NCBI GenBank assembly: GCA_902767065.1
Contig: CACXFW010000479.1
Coordinates: 1 to 9,684 of the forward strand
From: an uncultured Lachnospiraceae bacterium
Lineage (GTDB): Bacteria > Bacillota > Clostridia > Lachnospirales > Lachnospiraceae
Length of the DNA stretch: 9,684 nt
Direction: 5' to 3'
The translations under genes and the position numbers were made by a program. The notes below the pieces were generated by a model that searched no databases, was not told where the DNA came from, and worked only from the letters and a program-made list of their open reading frames with translations. Below are positions 1 to 6,365 of the stretch, piece after piece; positions within the stretch are counted from its first letter, which is position 1, and each line of letters opens with the position of its first letter.

Positions 1-1
1 G

Positions 2-35
2 GGGCGGACAAGCGGTGAAACCGCTCTGTCCGCCC
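2..35 (+). repeat. Large GC-rich hairpin at left edge
   Basis: GGGCGGACA (2-10) pairs with TGTCCGCCC (27-35) and AGCGG (11-15) pairs with CCGCT (21-25). The result is a 14-bp stem with one bulged C (26) and a TGAAA loop. No T-tract follows on either strand, so this is not a classical terminator on its own. It may be an RNA 3'-end structure of the incoming plus-strand transcript or a dispersed palindromic repeat. Confidence 0.6.
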
Positions 36-42
36 ACAGCGA

Positions 43-59
43 AGAACACGAAGTGTTCT
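43..59 (+). repeat. Short perfect hairpin AGAACAC/GTGTTCT
   Basis: A perfect 7-bp inverted repeat with a GAA triloop, lying between the large hairpin at 2-35 and the terminator at 67-95. No T-tract follows. It forms part of a run of closely spaced hairpins read most naturally on the plus strand. Its function is unknown. Confidence 0.5.
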
Positions 60-66
60 GAGCAAT

Positions 67-95
67 GGGGGTGCTGAATAGTTACCCCCTTTTTT
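67..95 (+). terminator. Intrinsic terminator for a convergent plus-strand gene
   Basis: GGGGGT (67-72) pairs with ACCCCC (84-89) across an 11-base loop, and six T follow directly (90-95), then CATTTT. The T-run lies on the plus strand only, so the terminator acts on a transcript entering from the left edge and not on the minus-strand opp operon. On the minus strand the hairpin is followed by ATTGCTC, which is not T-rich. Confidence 0.72.
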
Positions 96-104
96 CATTT
101 TATC

Positions 105-122
105 CGGGAATCCTGATTCCCG
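105..122 (-). other. Hairpin just after the oppA stop
   Basis: CGGGAAT (105-111) and ATTCCCG (116-122) form a perfect 7-bp stem with a 4-base loop, 10 bases downstream of the oppA stop codon. On the minus strand it is followed by an A-rich and not a T-rich run, so it is not a convincing intrinsic terminator. It could protect the 3' end of the opp mRNA. Where that transcript actually ends cannot be seen here. Confidence 0.45.
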
Positions 123-132
123 ATGGACCGTC

Positions 133-1827
133 TTATTCCTGTGTAGCGTAATTGAACAGGAAGTAACCAAGCGGTGTCCACCCTACGTTCTGCATCGCAT
201 CATCATTGACGCAGTAGGTTACGGTATAGAAATAGATCGGGGCAATGGGATAACCGCCCTCGCCGAACATCAGCGCCTCAGCTTCCGCCAGCAGGTCGTC
301 TCTTTCCTGGCTGCCCGGCAGAGCCTTGGCCTGGTGCACAAGATCGGTATACTCGTCGTTGACCCAGTTGCCATAGTTGTAGCTGTTGCCGTTGGTGAAG
401 AGCTCGATGTAGGTCTGCGCATCGTCATAGTCAGCAATCCAGCCAAGACGTGCCATACCGAAATCGCCTTCGCCAAGGTTATTGGTGTACGTCTGCCATT
501 CGGAGTTGTTCAGCTTGATATCAAGGCCCAGCACGGAAGCTACGTCTGCCTGGACAGCCTCACCGATCGCCTTGTGAGCTTCGTTGGTGTTGTACTCGTA
601 ATCGATGGTAGCGGAGGTGTCATAACCATCTGCCACAGCCTCTTCCAGAAGCTGCTGCGCCAGATCGCAGCGGCCGGAATAGGTCTCCAGGTCAGCATCC
701 GGATACATCTCGGAAAGAGCCTTGGTCGTCATATCGCCATACACTTCCGTCCAGCTCTGGCCGTCATACGTTGTAATTCCCTCAGCGGTAACGCCCGTAG
801 CGGGAATCTGGCCTGCCTGTGTCACGTTCTCGACGATGTTGTCGCGGTCGATGGCCAGAGAGATGGCGGCACGTACTCTCCAGTCCGGAATGTTGTCGGC
901 GGACAGATACAGATAGTAGGTGCCAACCTGAGGAGCGGAATGGCACACGCCTCTGTCCTTCAGGTCAGAAATCTGGTCAACGGGAACAGCGTCAAAGAAA
1001 TCATACTCACCGGCCTCGAACGCAGCCAGCTGGGAAGTCTCAGAGTTGTTCAGATACCAGGTGATGGTGTCGGGACCTACCGCGTCAACATCGTAGTAGT
1101 TCTCATTCTTCGTCATCTGGATATAGCTGTCATGTACCCAGTCACTCAGGACATAGGCACCATTGGAAACCATATTGCCGGGATCGGTCCATTCCTGGCC
1201 ATACTCCTCGATGACATCCTGGCGCAGAGGCTCAAGAGCGGCAAAAGCGCACAGGCCAAGGAAATAGGGGCATTCTGCCTCAAGCGTGATCTCCAGGGTC
1301 TGGTCATCCAAAGCAACGACTCCCAGGGTATCCGGATCCGCTTCCCCCGCCTGAATCGCGGCGGCGTTGGCAACGATATTATCCAGAATGTAACCGTAAT
1401 CAGCAGCGTTCGCCGGATCTACGATTCTCTTCCAGGAATACACAAAGTCATCGGCCGTGACGGGCTCCCCGTCGCTCCAGGTAAGGCCATCTCTCAGATG
1501 GAAGGTATAAACCAGTCCGTCATCGGAGACATCGTAGGACTCGGCCTGGCCAAAATCAACGTCCATCAGCTTGACGGTCTCATTGTCATCGCCCTCCAGA
1601 GCTGCCTTGTTATCGGTCATGACATATTTCATCAGGCCCTCAAACATATGCATGGCATAGATTGCGCCATCAACGGAGCTCTCCAGATTGGGGTCAAGGG
1701 TTTCCGGTTCGGAAGCGATGCAGGCTTTTATCTCAAAATCCCCTGCCTCATCCGCAAGAGCGGGAACGCTGAGCGCAGAAGCCGTCATGCTAAGAACCAA
1801 AGCCATTGACAGGACTCTTTTCTTCAT
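133..1827 (-). CDS. oppA: Oligopeptide ABC transporter substrate-binding protein (OppA family, SBP_bac_5)
   Basis: The extracytoplasmic receptor that captures peptides and delivers them to the OppBC channel. It has 564 residues, typical of the family. Residues 1-25 form a Sec signal peptide: MKKR, a hydrophobic core, then PALA before D26, a signal peptidase I-type site. The mature N-terminus carries the usual SEPETLDP segment (39-46), and the family signature region with WSDGEPVTADDF lies near 117-128. The typical C-terminal segment GWIADYDDA followed by an N-rich stretch is also present. The ATG has a strong AAGGAGG 9 bases upstream. It is the last gene of the operon, 75 bases after oppF. 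The oddity is that the signal region has no cysteine and hence no lipobox, whereas binding proteins of monoderm bacteria are normally lipid-anchored. Substrate (oligopeptide, dipeptide or murein peptide) cannot be fixed from sequence alone. Confidence 0.93.
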   Translation of the reverse strand: MKKRVLSMALVLSMTASALSVPALADEAGDFEIKACIASEPETLDPNLESSVDGAIYAMHMFEGLMKYVMTDNKAALEGDDNETVKLMDVDFGQAESYDVSDDGLVYTFHLRDGLTWSDGEPVTADDFVYSWKRIVDPANAADYGYILDNIVANAAAIQAGEADPDTLGVVALDDQTLEITLEAECPYFLGLCAFAALEPLRQDVIEEYGQEWTDPGNMVSNGAYVLSDWVHDSYIQMTKNENYYDVDAVGPDTITWYLNNSETSQLAAFEAGEYDFFDAVPVDQISDLKDRGVCHSAPQVGTYYLYLSADNIPDWRVRAAISLAIDRDNIVENVTQAGQIPATGVTAEGITTYDGQSWTEVYGDMTTKALSEMYPDADLETYSGRCDLAQQLLEEAVADGYDTSATIDYEYNTNEAHKAIGEAVQADVASVLGLDIKLNNSEWQTYTNNLGEGDFGMARLGWIADYDDAQTYIELFTNGNSYNYGNWVNDEYTDLVHQAKALPGSQERDDLLAEAEALMFGEGGYPIAPIYFYTVTYCVNDDAMQNVGWTPLGYFLFNYATQE

Positions 1828-1836
1828 GAATCAATT

Positions 1837-1843
1837 CCTCCTT
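1837..1843 (-). promoter_or_regulatory. Strong ribosome binding site of oppA
   Basis: On the minus strand this reads AAGGAGG, a full match to the anti-Shine-Dalgarno core, 9 bases before the oppA ATG at 1827. It is the strongest such site in the opp operon, which fits the need for excess binding protein over channel and ATPases. Confidence 0.85.
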
Positions 1844-1872
1844 AAAAAACAAAACACAAGTTACAGTTCTAT

Positions 1873-1886
1873 TCAAAGCGCTCTCA
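1873..1886 (+). promoter_or_regulatory. cre-like box between oppF and oppA
   Basis: TCAAAGCGCTCTCA matches the catabolite-responsive element TGAAAGCGCTTTCA at 12 of 14 positions. Against the looser WTGNAANCGNWNNCA (1872-1886) only the G is wrong. cre boxes bind CcpA in Bacillota. It lies 46 bases upstream of the oppA start, inside the operon. It could block elongation or an internal promoter, but I see no good promoter in this gap. It is supported by a second similar box at the oppB promoter. Chance occurrence is possible. Confidence 0.4.
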
Positions 1887-1902
1887 GACGCATTGAATTC
1901 TT

Positions 1903-2898
1903 TTAGGCCTGAATCTGATGACAGGCAGCGAAATGTCCCGGCGAACATTCTTTCAGCTCAGGCATCTCCTGACTGCAGCGGTCCGTGGCATAGGGACACC
2001 GCGTATGGAAACGGCAGCCCGAGGGAGGATTCAGCGGAGAAGGGATATCCCCCTCAAGCAGGATTCTCTGACGGTGCCGGTTCTTTTCCGGATCGGTCAG
2101 AGGCACGGCTGACAGAAGAGTCTTCGCGTAAGGATGGATGGGATGGGCACAAAGCTCAAAGCTCTCAGCCAGCTCCACCAGGCATCCCAGATACATGACC
2201 CCGATACGGTTGGAGATATGGCGCACCACAGAAAGATCATGGGCAATGAACAGATAGGTCAGGCCGATCTTTTCCTGCAGGTCCTCCAGCATATTCACAA
2301 CCTGTGACTGAATGGAAACATCCAGAGCGGAAATCGGCTCATCACAGACAATGAACTGCGGCTCAACCGCCAGCGCCCTGGCAATTCCGATCCTCTGCTG
2401 CTGTCCGCCGGAAAACTCATGCGGGAAGCGGTTGGCATGCTCTGTGTTGAGGCCCACCAATGTCAGAAGTTCGCGGATCCGGTCCGATCTTGTCTCCTTT
2501 CCCTGATAAAGCTTATGAATGTCAAGCGCCTCTCCGACAATCTCCCCTACCGTCATTCTCGGATCAAGAGAAGCGGAAGGATCCTGAAAGATCAGCTGCA
2601 TCTTCCGACGGTATGGCTTCATATTGACACGAACCTTGTTTTCACTGTCAAAAATAACCTGTCCGTCATAGAGAATCCTGCCTGAGGTTGGCTGATACAG
2701 CTGCAGAAGAGTCCGTCCGTAGGTAGTCTTGCCGCAGCCGGATTCCCCTACCAGTCCGAGAGTCTCGCCTTCATAGATGTGAAGAGAAACGTCCTGAACC
2801 GCCTGTACATAGTCCGTTCTGAAAGCGCTGGCCTTGACAGCATAATACTTTCTCAGCTTCTGGGTCTCTACCATTACTTTACGTCCGGTATCACTCAT
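1903..2898 (-). CDS. oppF: Oligopeptide ABC transporter ATPase OppF
   Basis: One of the two ATPases that power peptide import from the cytoplasmic face, as a heterodimer with OppD. It has 331 residues. Visible motifs in order: Walker A GESGCGKT (51-58), Q-loop Q105, signature FSGGQ (162-166), Walker B FIVCDEP (182-188), H-loop H220. The C-terminal oligopeptide-type domain begins around HPIHPY (252-257). It contains C295, C301, C308 and C326 with spacing x5, x6, x17, the cysteine pattern linked to a [4Fe-4S] cluster in this ATPase family. The start ATG overlaps the oppD stop as ATGA, with an AAGGGGGTGA ribosome binding site inside oppD. The OppF assignment over OppD rests on order and on its N-terminus, which places about 30 residues ahead of the VQDVS segment. 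The domain type is certain, the D/F naming is conventional. Confidence 0.93.
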   Translation of the reverse strand: MSDTGRKVMVETQKLRKYYAVKASAFRTDYVQAVQDVSLHIYEGETLGLVGESGCGKTTYGRTLLQLYQPTSGRILYDGQVIFDSENKVRVNMKPYRRKMQLIFQDPSASLDPRMTVGEIVGEALDIHKLYQGKETRSDRIRELLTLVGLNTEHANRFPHEFSGGQQQRIGIARALAVEPQFIVCDEPISALDVSIQSQVVNMLEDLQEKIGLTYLFIAHDLSVVRHISNRIGVMYLGCLVELAESFELCAHPIHPYAKTLLSAVPLTDPEKNRHRQRILLEGDIPSPLNPPSGCRFHTRCPYATDRCSQEMPELKECSPGHFAACHQIQA

Positions 2899-3917
2899 GC
2901 GCTCTCACCCCCTTCCCCATTCCTGTGTTCCCTGACATGAAGCCAGCAGGCAGAGCGATGGCCGTTCTGCCCCACTTCCATGAGCGGCGGTTTTTCCGCC
3001 AGGCAGATCTTCATGCAATTCTCACACCGGGGCCCGAAAGCGCAGCCCTTGGGCAGATCCAGAAGATCCACCGGCGTTCCCTCGATCGGAATGAGCTTCT
3101 TGCCTTTTTCATCACTCAGATTCGGCATGGAACGAAGCAGGCCTTTGGTATAAGGATGTGCCGGAGAATAGAAAATATCGTCTACGACGCCCTGTTCCAT
3201 AACACTGCCGGCATACATGACGGTAACCGTATCGCAGATCTCCGCCACCACCCCAAGATTGTGGGTGATGAAAATAATCGCCATACCGGTTTTTTCCTGC
3301 AGATCCTTCATCAGCTCCAGAATCTGAGCCTGGATCGTAACATCCAGGGCCGTGGTCGGCTCATCCGCAATCAGAAGCCTTGGATTGCAGATCAGGGCCA
3401 TGGCAATCATCGCACGCTGGCGCATGCCGCCGGAGAATTCATGCGGATACTGATCCACACGCCTTTCGGCGTTGTTGACTCCCACCATGGTCAGCATCTC
3501 AATCGCCATCTTTTTTGCCTGTGCTTTGCTGATACCGCGATTGTGGCAGCGCACTGCCTCGATCAGCTGGTTTCCGATGGTATAAACCGGGTTCAGACAG
3601 GTCATGGGATTCTGAAAAATCATGCTTGTCATATTTCCCCGGAACTCCCGTTTCTGCTCATCCGTATAGGCCAGAATGTCCTGACCGTCAAAGGTCACAT
3701 TTCCCCCGATGATTTTTCCCGGTTCAGACAGAAGCCCCATGATGGAATAAGCCTCCACGGACTTACCGGATCCGGATTCTCCTACGATCCCCATCACTTC
3801 ATGCTCATGAATCGTATAGCTGATACCGTTTACCGCCTTTACTTCACCCGCCGGAGTAAAAAAGGAGACCTGCAGATTCTCTACATCCAATAAAACCTTA
3901 TTTTGCTCGTTGTACAT
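2895..3917 (-). CDS. oppD: Oligopeptide ABC transporter ATPase OppD
   Basis: Partner ATPase of OppF. With 340 residues from the second of two adjacent ATGs, it shows Walker A GESGSGKS (46-53), Q-loop Q102, signature FSGGM (161-165), Walker B LLIADEP (181-187), H-loop H219, and the C-terminal peptide-transporter domain with HPY at 254-256. Cysteines C292, C298, C305 and C324 keep the x5, x6, Cys spacing of the [4Fe-4S] type, with an extra C301 between. I chose 3917 because the GAGAGG ribosome binding site (3924-3929) sits 6 bases before it. The upstream ATG at 3920 is only 3 bases away and would add one Met. The gene lies 10 bases after oppC, and its ribosome binding site abuts the oppC stop. 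It overlaps oppF by 4 bases. Confidence 0.93.
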   Translation of the reverse strand: MYNEQNKVLLDVENLQVSFFTPAGEVKAVNGISYTIHEHEVMGIVGESGSGKSVEAYSIMGLLSEPGKIIGGNVTFDGQDILAYTDEQKREFRGNMTSMIFQNPMTCLNPVYTIGNQLIEAVRCHNRGISKAQAKKMAIEMLTMVGVNNAERRVDQYPHEFSGGMRQRAMIAMALICNPRLLIADEPTTALDVTIQAQILELMKDLQEKTGMAIIFITHNLGVVAEICDTVTVMYAGSVMEQGVVDDIFYSPAHPYTKGLLRSMPNLSDEKGKKLIPIEGTPVDLLDLPKGCAFGPRCENCMKICLAEKPPLMEVGQNGHRSACWLHVREHRNGEGGESA

Positions 3918-3930
3918 CATTCGCCTCTCT

Positions 3931-5301
3931 TCAGTTCTTCAGTCTTGGATCCAGTGCATCCCTCAAACCATCTCCGATGAGATTCAGGCTCAGCACGATC
4001 AGGCTGAGAATAATCGCCGGGAACAGCAGCCGGTATGGGAACAGCAGGAAGGTTTCCTTCGCATCCGAACACAGGGAACCCAGGGAAGCCATCGGTGCGG
4101 AAACGCCCAGTCCCAGATAAGAAAGGAAGGATTCCAGGAAGATCGCGGAAGGAATCTGCAGGCAGGTCTGGATAATCAGCTGACCGACACAGTTGGGCAG
4201 CAGGTGCCTGCGGATAATCCGGGCAGAAGACGCGCCCAGTACCGTGGCAGCCGTTACATACTCCTGCTCCTTCAGCTGCAGGACCTGTCCACGGATGATC
4301 CGCGCCATACCGACCCAATACAGCAAAGCAAAGGTGATAAAGATACTGACAATCCCAACCCCCAGAGAGCTCATGGCAACGGCCAGAGGAGACTTTGACG
4401 TATCAAACCAGTGCTGCAGCGGATCCTTCAGCACAACCTGCAAAAGCAGAACAATCAGCACATCCGGCACGGAATAAATGAGGTCGACGATCCTCATCAT
4501 GACGGCGTCCACCTTGCCTCCGAAAAAGCCGGAGATGGAACCATACAGGGCGCCGATCACCAGGACGATCAGAGCCGCCACAATCCCGATGATAATGGAG
4601 ACCCTCGATCCGTACATGCAGCGCGCCATCAGGTCCCGTCCCTGGGAATCCGTACCGAATACATGAGGAAAGACTCCTTTGTCCAGCACCAGCTCCTTAG
4701 CGCCTTCCGCCGGAGTGTCAGTGGTTTCAAGAGGCGTCGTTTCCGTAAAGGCTTTCGCTTCAGGATCCCAGTCCTTGTCCTTTCCGATCACGACCGGATC
4801 CTCTGCTTCCACGTCACACATCAGGGTTGCTTTTTCAATTGCCTTGTCCAGATGGAACGCATACGTTTTTCCCTTGACGGTAAAGTACCAGTCCCCCTTG
4901 CGGATCGCGGTCAGGGAACCTGCCTTGGTAGATGTGGCATACAATCCGTCTACACCGCCATCCAGAAGGTCGCGTGCCATCTGCTCCATCTCAGAATACT
5001 GCATGGGGGCAAGCTTCTGTGCACTGCGGTACTGTTCCTCATAGCTGTAGTCAATAAAAAGAGGGCCGATAAATGCAAACAGAAGAATCACAAAAAACAG
5101 CAGGGAAGCGCCCATGGAAACGTAATTCCTGCGGAACCGGCGCCAGCCATCCTGCCAGAAGGACACACTCTTGTGCATCTGTACCATGGAGCGTTTTTCA
5201 TCGTCATTGGCTTTTTGAAAATCATCCTCTGAGAACCGGTTCATGTCGAGGATGGAATCCGTATGGGTATGAAATACCTGAAAACTCTTTTTTCCGTCCA
5301 T
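3931..5301 (-). CDS. oppC: Oligopeptide ABC transporter permease OppC with enlarged extracytoplasmic loop
   Basis: Second channel subunit of the importer, in the cytoplasmic membrane. It has 456 residues against the usual 290-310. A cytoplasmic N-tail of about 60 residues precedes TM1 (about 64-83). Residues 88-212 are a long hydrophilic segment with no membrane span, then the conserved FGTDSQGRD (215-223). The remaining spans are near 231-258, 273-291, 312-331, 372-395 and 421-443. The EAA coupling loop is at 347-370, with EYV, AA, G and LLPN, and contacts the ATPases. The C-terminus ends with ALDPRLKN as is usual for OppC. The ATG is 3 bases after the oppB stop, with an AGAGGA ribosome binding site inside the oppB end. 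The extra length lies between TM1 and FGTD, so it faces outside under the normal topology. No frameshift is visible. Confidence 0.92.
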   Translation of the reverse strand: MDGKKSFQVFHTHTDSILDMNRFSEDDFQKANDDEKRSMVQMHKSVSFWQDGWRRFRRNYVSMGASLLFFVILLFAFIGPLFIDYSYEEQYRSAQKLAPMQYSEMEQMARDLLDGGVDGLYATSTKAGSLTAIRKGDWYFTVKGKTYAFHLDKAIEKATLMCDVEAEDPVVIGKDKDWDPEAKAFTETTPLETTDTPAEGAKELVLDKGVFPHVFGTDSQGRDLMARCMYGSRVSIIIGIVAALIVLVIGALYGSISGFFGGKVDAVMMRIVDLIYSVPDVLIVLLLQVVLKDPLQHWFDTSKSPLAVAMSSLGVGIVSIFITFALLYWVGMARIIRGQVLQLKEQEYVTAATVLGASSARIIRRHLLPNCVGQLIIQTCLQIPSAIFLESFLSYLGLGVSAPMASLGSLCSDAKETFLLFPYRLLFPAIILSLIVLSLNLIGDGLRDALDPRLKN

Positions 5302-5304
5302 GAA

Positions 5305-6255
5305 TCAGCGTCCTCTCTTCTTCGTTATGTTGATGCGGGGGTCTACAAACTTGTAAGCAATGTCCACCACCAGGTTCATGAAAATAATGAGAACAGCCAG
5401 CAGAATCGTCGTCCCCATAATCACAGGATAATCGCGGTTCAGGATGCTGGTGACAAAATAATTGCCAAGGCCGGGGATATGGAAAATCTGTTCCACCACA
5501 AGAGCGCCGGTGATGATTCCCGCAGTCAATGGCCCCAGATAGGTGATGACCGGAATCAGGGAATTGCGCAGAGCGTGCTTAAAGAGAATGAGCTTCGTCT
5601 TCAGCCCCTTCGCCCTCGCCGTTCGGATATAATCCTGGTTGATGGAATCCAGCATGCTGGTACGGGTCAGCTTCACGATTCTGCAAAGCGGATTGAGAGC
5701 CAGACAGATGACCGGCATCACATAAGATGCGGGGGTTTCCAGGGAGTCAGACTGAACCGGCAGCCAGTGAAGAGCCACCGCAAACTGAAACAGCATCAGC
5801 GTTGCCACCACGAAGCCGGGCATGGCAATCCCCAGCGTGGTAACCACCCGTAGAATGCTGTCAATCCATTTTCCCCGGAAATAGGCGGAAACAACGCCCA
5901 GCGGTATCCCGATCAGTACAGCAAAAAACAAGGCCAGAAGCCCAAGCTTGATCGAGAGAATGAATTTCCCCTGTCCGAAAAGAATCTTGGAGACAGACGT
6001 GCCCTGCTGCATCTTGAGAGATACGCCCATATCTCCGTGCGCCAGATTCCCGAGATAGTTGAGAAACTGCACCGGGACCGGCTTGTCCAGACCATACTTG
6101 GCGTTGGCCAGGGCAATCTGCTCCGGCGTAGACTTTTCCGTCATAAAAGGACTACCCGGGATAGCGTTCATGAGGAAGAACGTGATCGCCGCCACAAGAA
6201 GCAGCGTCAGGATAGATACGACGATACGTTTCAGAATGTAAACTGCCAGATCCAT
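5305..6255 (-). CDS. oppB: Oligopeptide ABC transporter permease OppB
   Basis: First channel subunit, 316 residues from the chosen start, the normal family length. It opens MDLAVYILKRIVVSI with TM1 at about 9-30. Further spans lie near 98-123, 136-160, 177-193, 233-256 and 278-300. The EAA loop is near 208-235 and contains DYIRTARAKG followed by HALRNSL. The C-terminus has the customary DPRI near 305-308. In-frame ATGs also exist at 6273 and 6261, but only the ATG at 6255 has a proper ribosome binding site (GAGG at 6263-6266, 7 bases away), and it gives the N-terminus expected of OppB. First gene of the opp operon, preceded by its own promoter at 6327-6355. It is followed by oppC after 3 bases. 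Confidence 0.93.
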   Translation of the reverse strand: MDLAVYILKRIVVSILTLLLVAAITFFLMNAIPGSPFMTEKSTPEQIALANAKYGLDKPVPVQFLNYLGNLAHGDMGVSLKMQQGTSVSKILFGQGKFILSIKLGLLALFFAVLIGIPLGVVSAYFRGKWIDSILRVVTTLGIAMPGFVVATLMLFQFAVALHWLPVQSDSLETPASYVMPVICLALNPLCRIVKLTRTSMLDSINQDYIRTARAKGLKTKLILFKHALRNSLIPVITYLGPLTAGIITGALVVEQIFHIPGLGNYFVTSILNRDYPVIMGTTILLAVLIIFMNLVVDIAYKFVDPRINITKKRGR

Positions 6256-6262
6256 AAGCATA

Positions 6263-6266
6263 CCTC
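6263..6266 (-). promoter_or_regulatory. Ribosome binding site deciding the oppB start
   Basis: The minus strand reads GAGGT, 7 bases before the ATG at 6255. The region ahead of the upstream in-frame ATG at 6273 (TGGAATCGAA) has no usable site. This argues for the shorter OppB. Confidence 0.65.
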
Positions 6267-6285
6267 GGTTCATTTCGATTCCATA

Positions 6286-6308
6286 ACGGTTCCGCGGGGC
6301 GAAACCGT
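6286..6308 (-). promoter_or_regulatory. 10-bp hairpin in the oppB leader
   Basis: On the minus strand ACGGTTTCGC (6308-6299) pairs with GCGGAACCGT (6295-6286) around a CCC loop. All ten pairs form, one of them a G-U. On the plus strand the same pair becomes a C-A mismatch, so the structure favours minus-strand RNA. It lies between the predicted transcription start (about 6320) and the oppB ribosome binding site (6263-6266). No T-run follows, so it is a leader structure and not a terminator. Its role, such as RNA stability or translational control, is unknown. Confidence 0.5.
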
Positions 6309-6326
6309 ACAGGTAAATACTTTTTC

Positions 6327-6355
6327 AGTGTACTACAAGAAAGCGCTAAAATCAA
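6327..6355 (-). promoter_or_regulatory. Predicted sigma-70-type promoter of the opp operon
   Basis: Minus strand: -35 TTGATT (6355-6350), a 17-base spacer, -10 TACACT (6332-6327). Each hexamer matches consensus at 4 of 6 positions, at ideal spacing, and transcription should begin near 6320-6321, leaving a leader of about 65 bases. The surrounding sequence turns AT-rich here after a GC-rich stretch, as expected of a promoter. A TTGATA 8 bases further upstream has no partner -10 at good spacing. Confidence 0.6.
6337..6351 (+). promoter_or_regulatory. cre-like box inside the opp promoter spacer
   Basis: AAGAAAGCGCTAAAA has two mismatches to WTGNAANCGNWNNCA. It shares the exact core AAAGCGCT with the box at 1873-1886. 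It sits between the -35 and -10 hexamers, where bound CcpA would block RNA polymerase. The match is weaker than the oppF-oppA box, and by itself could be chance. Confidence 0.33.
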
Positions 6356-6365
6356 CGTATCAACG
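6351..6365 (+). repeat. Tandem ATCAACG repeat over the -35 box
   Basis: ATCAACG occurs at 6351-6357 and again at 6359-6365, one base apart. On the minus strand this is CGTTGAT, A, CGTTGAT. The downstream copy overlaps the -35 hexamer at 6350-6355. A direct repeat at this location could be an operator half-site pair or a duplicated -35 element. No regulator can be named. Confidence 0.4.

Noticed and set aside
334..1809. Long plus-strand open frame of 491 codons opposite oppA
   Set aside because: It is antisense to a clear oppA, has no family likeness or ribosome binding site, and arises from the codon bias of the real gene.
2925..3893. Plus-strand open frame of 322 codons opposite oppD
   Set aside because: Shadow of oppD. 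The translated sequence is His/Arg-rich without domain logic, while the minus strand shows all ABC motifs.
4411..5232. Plus-strand open frame of 273 codons opposite oppC
   Set aside because: Antisense shadow covering the unusual OppC insert. The insert in the sense frame is continuous with conserved OppC motifs on both sides.
6261..6273. Longer OppB starts at 6273 or 6261
   Set aside because: No ribosome binding site stands before either. The ATG at 6255 has GAGG at 7 bases and yields the expected N-terminus.
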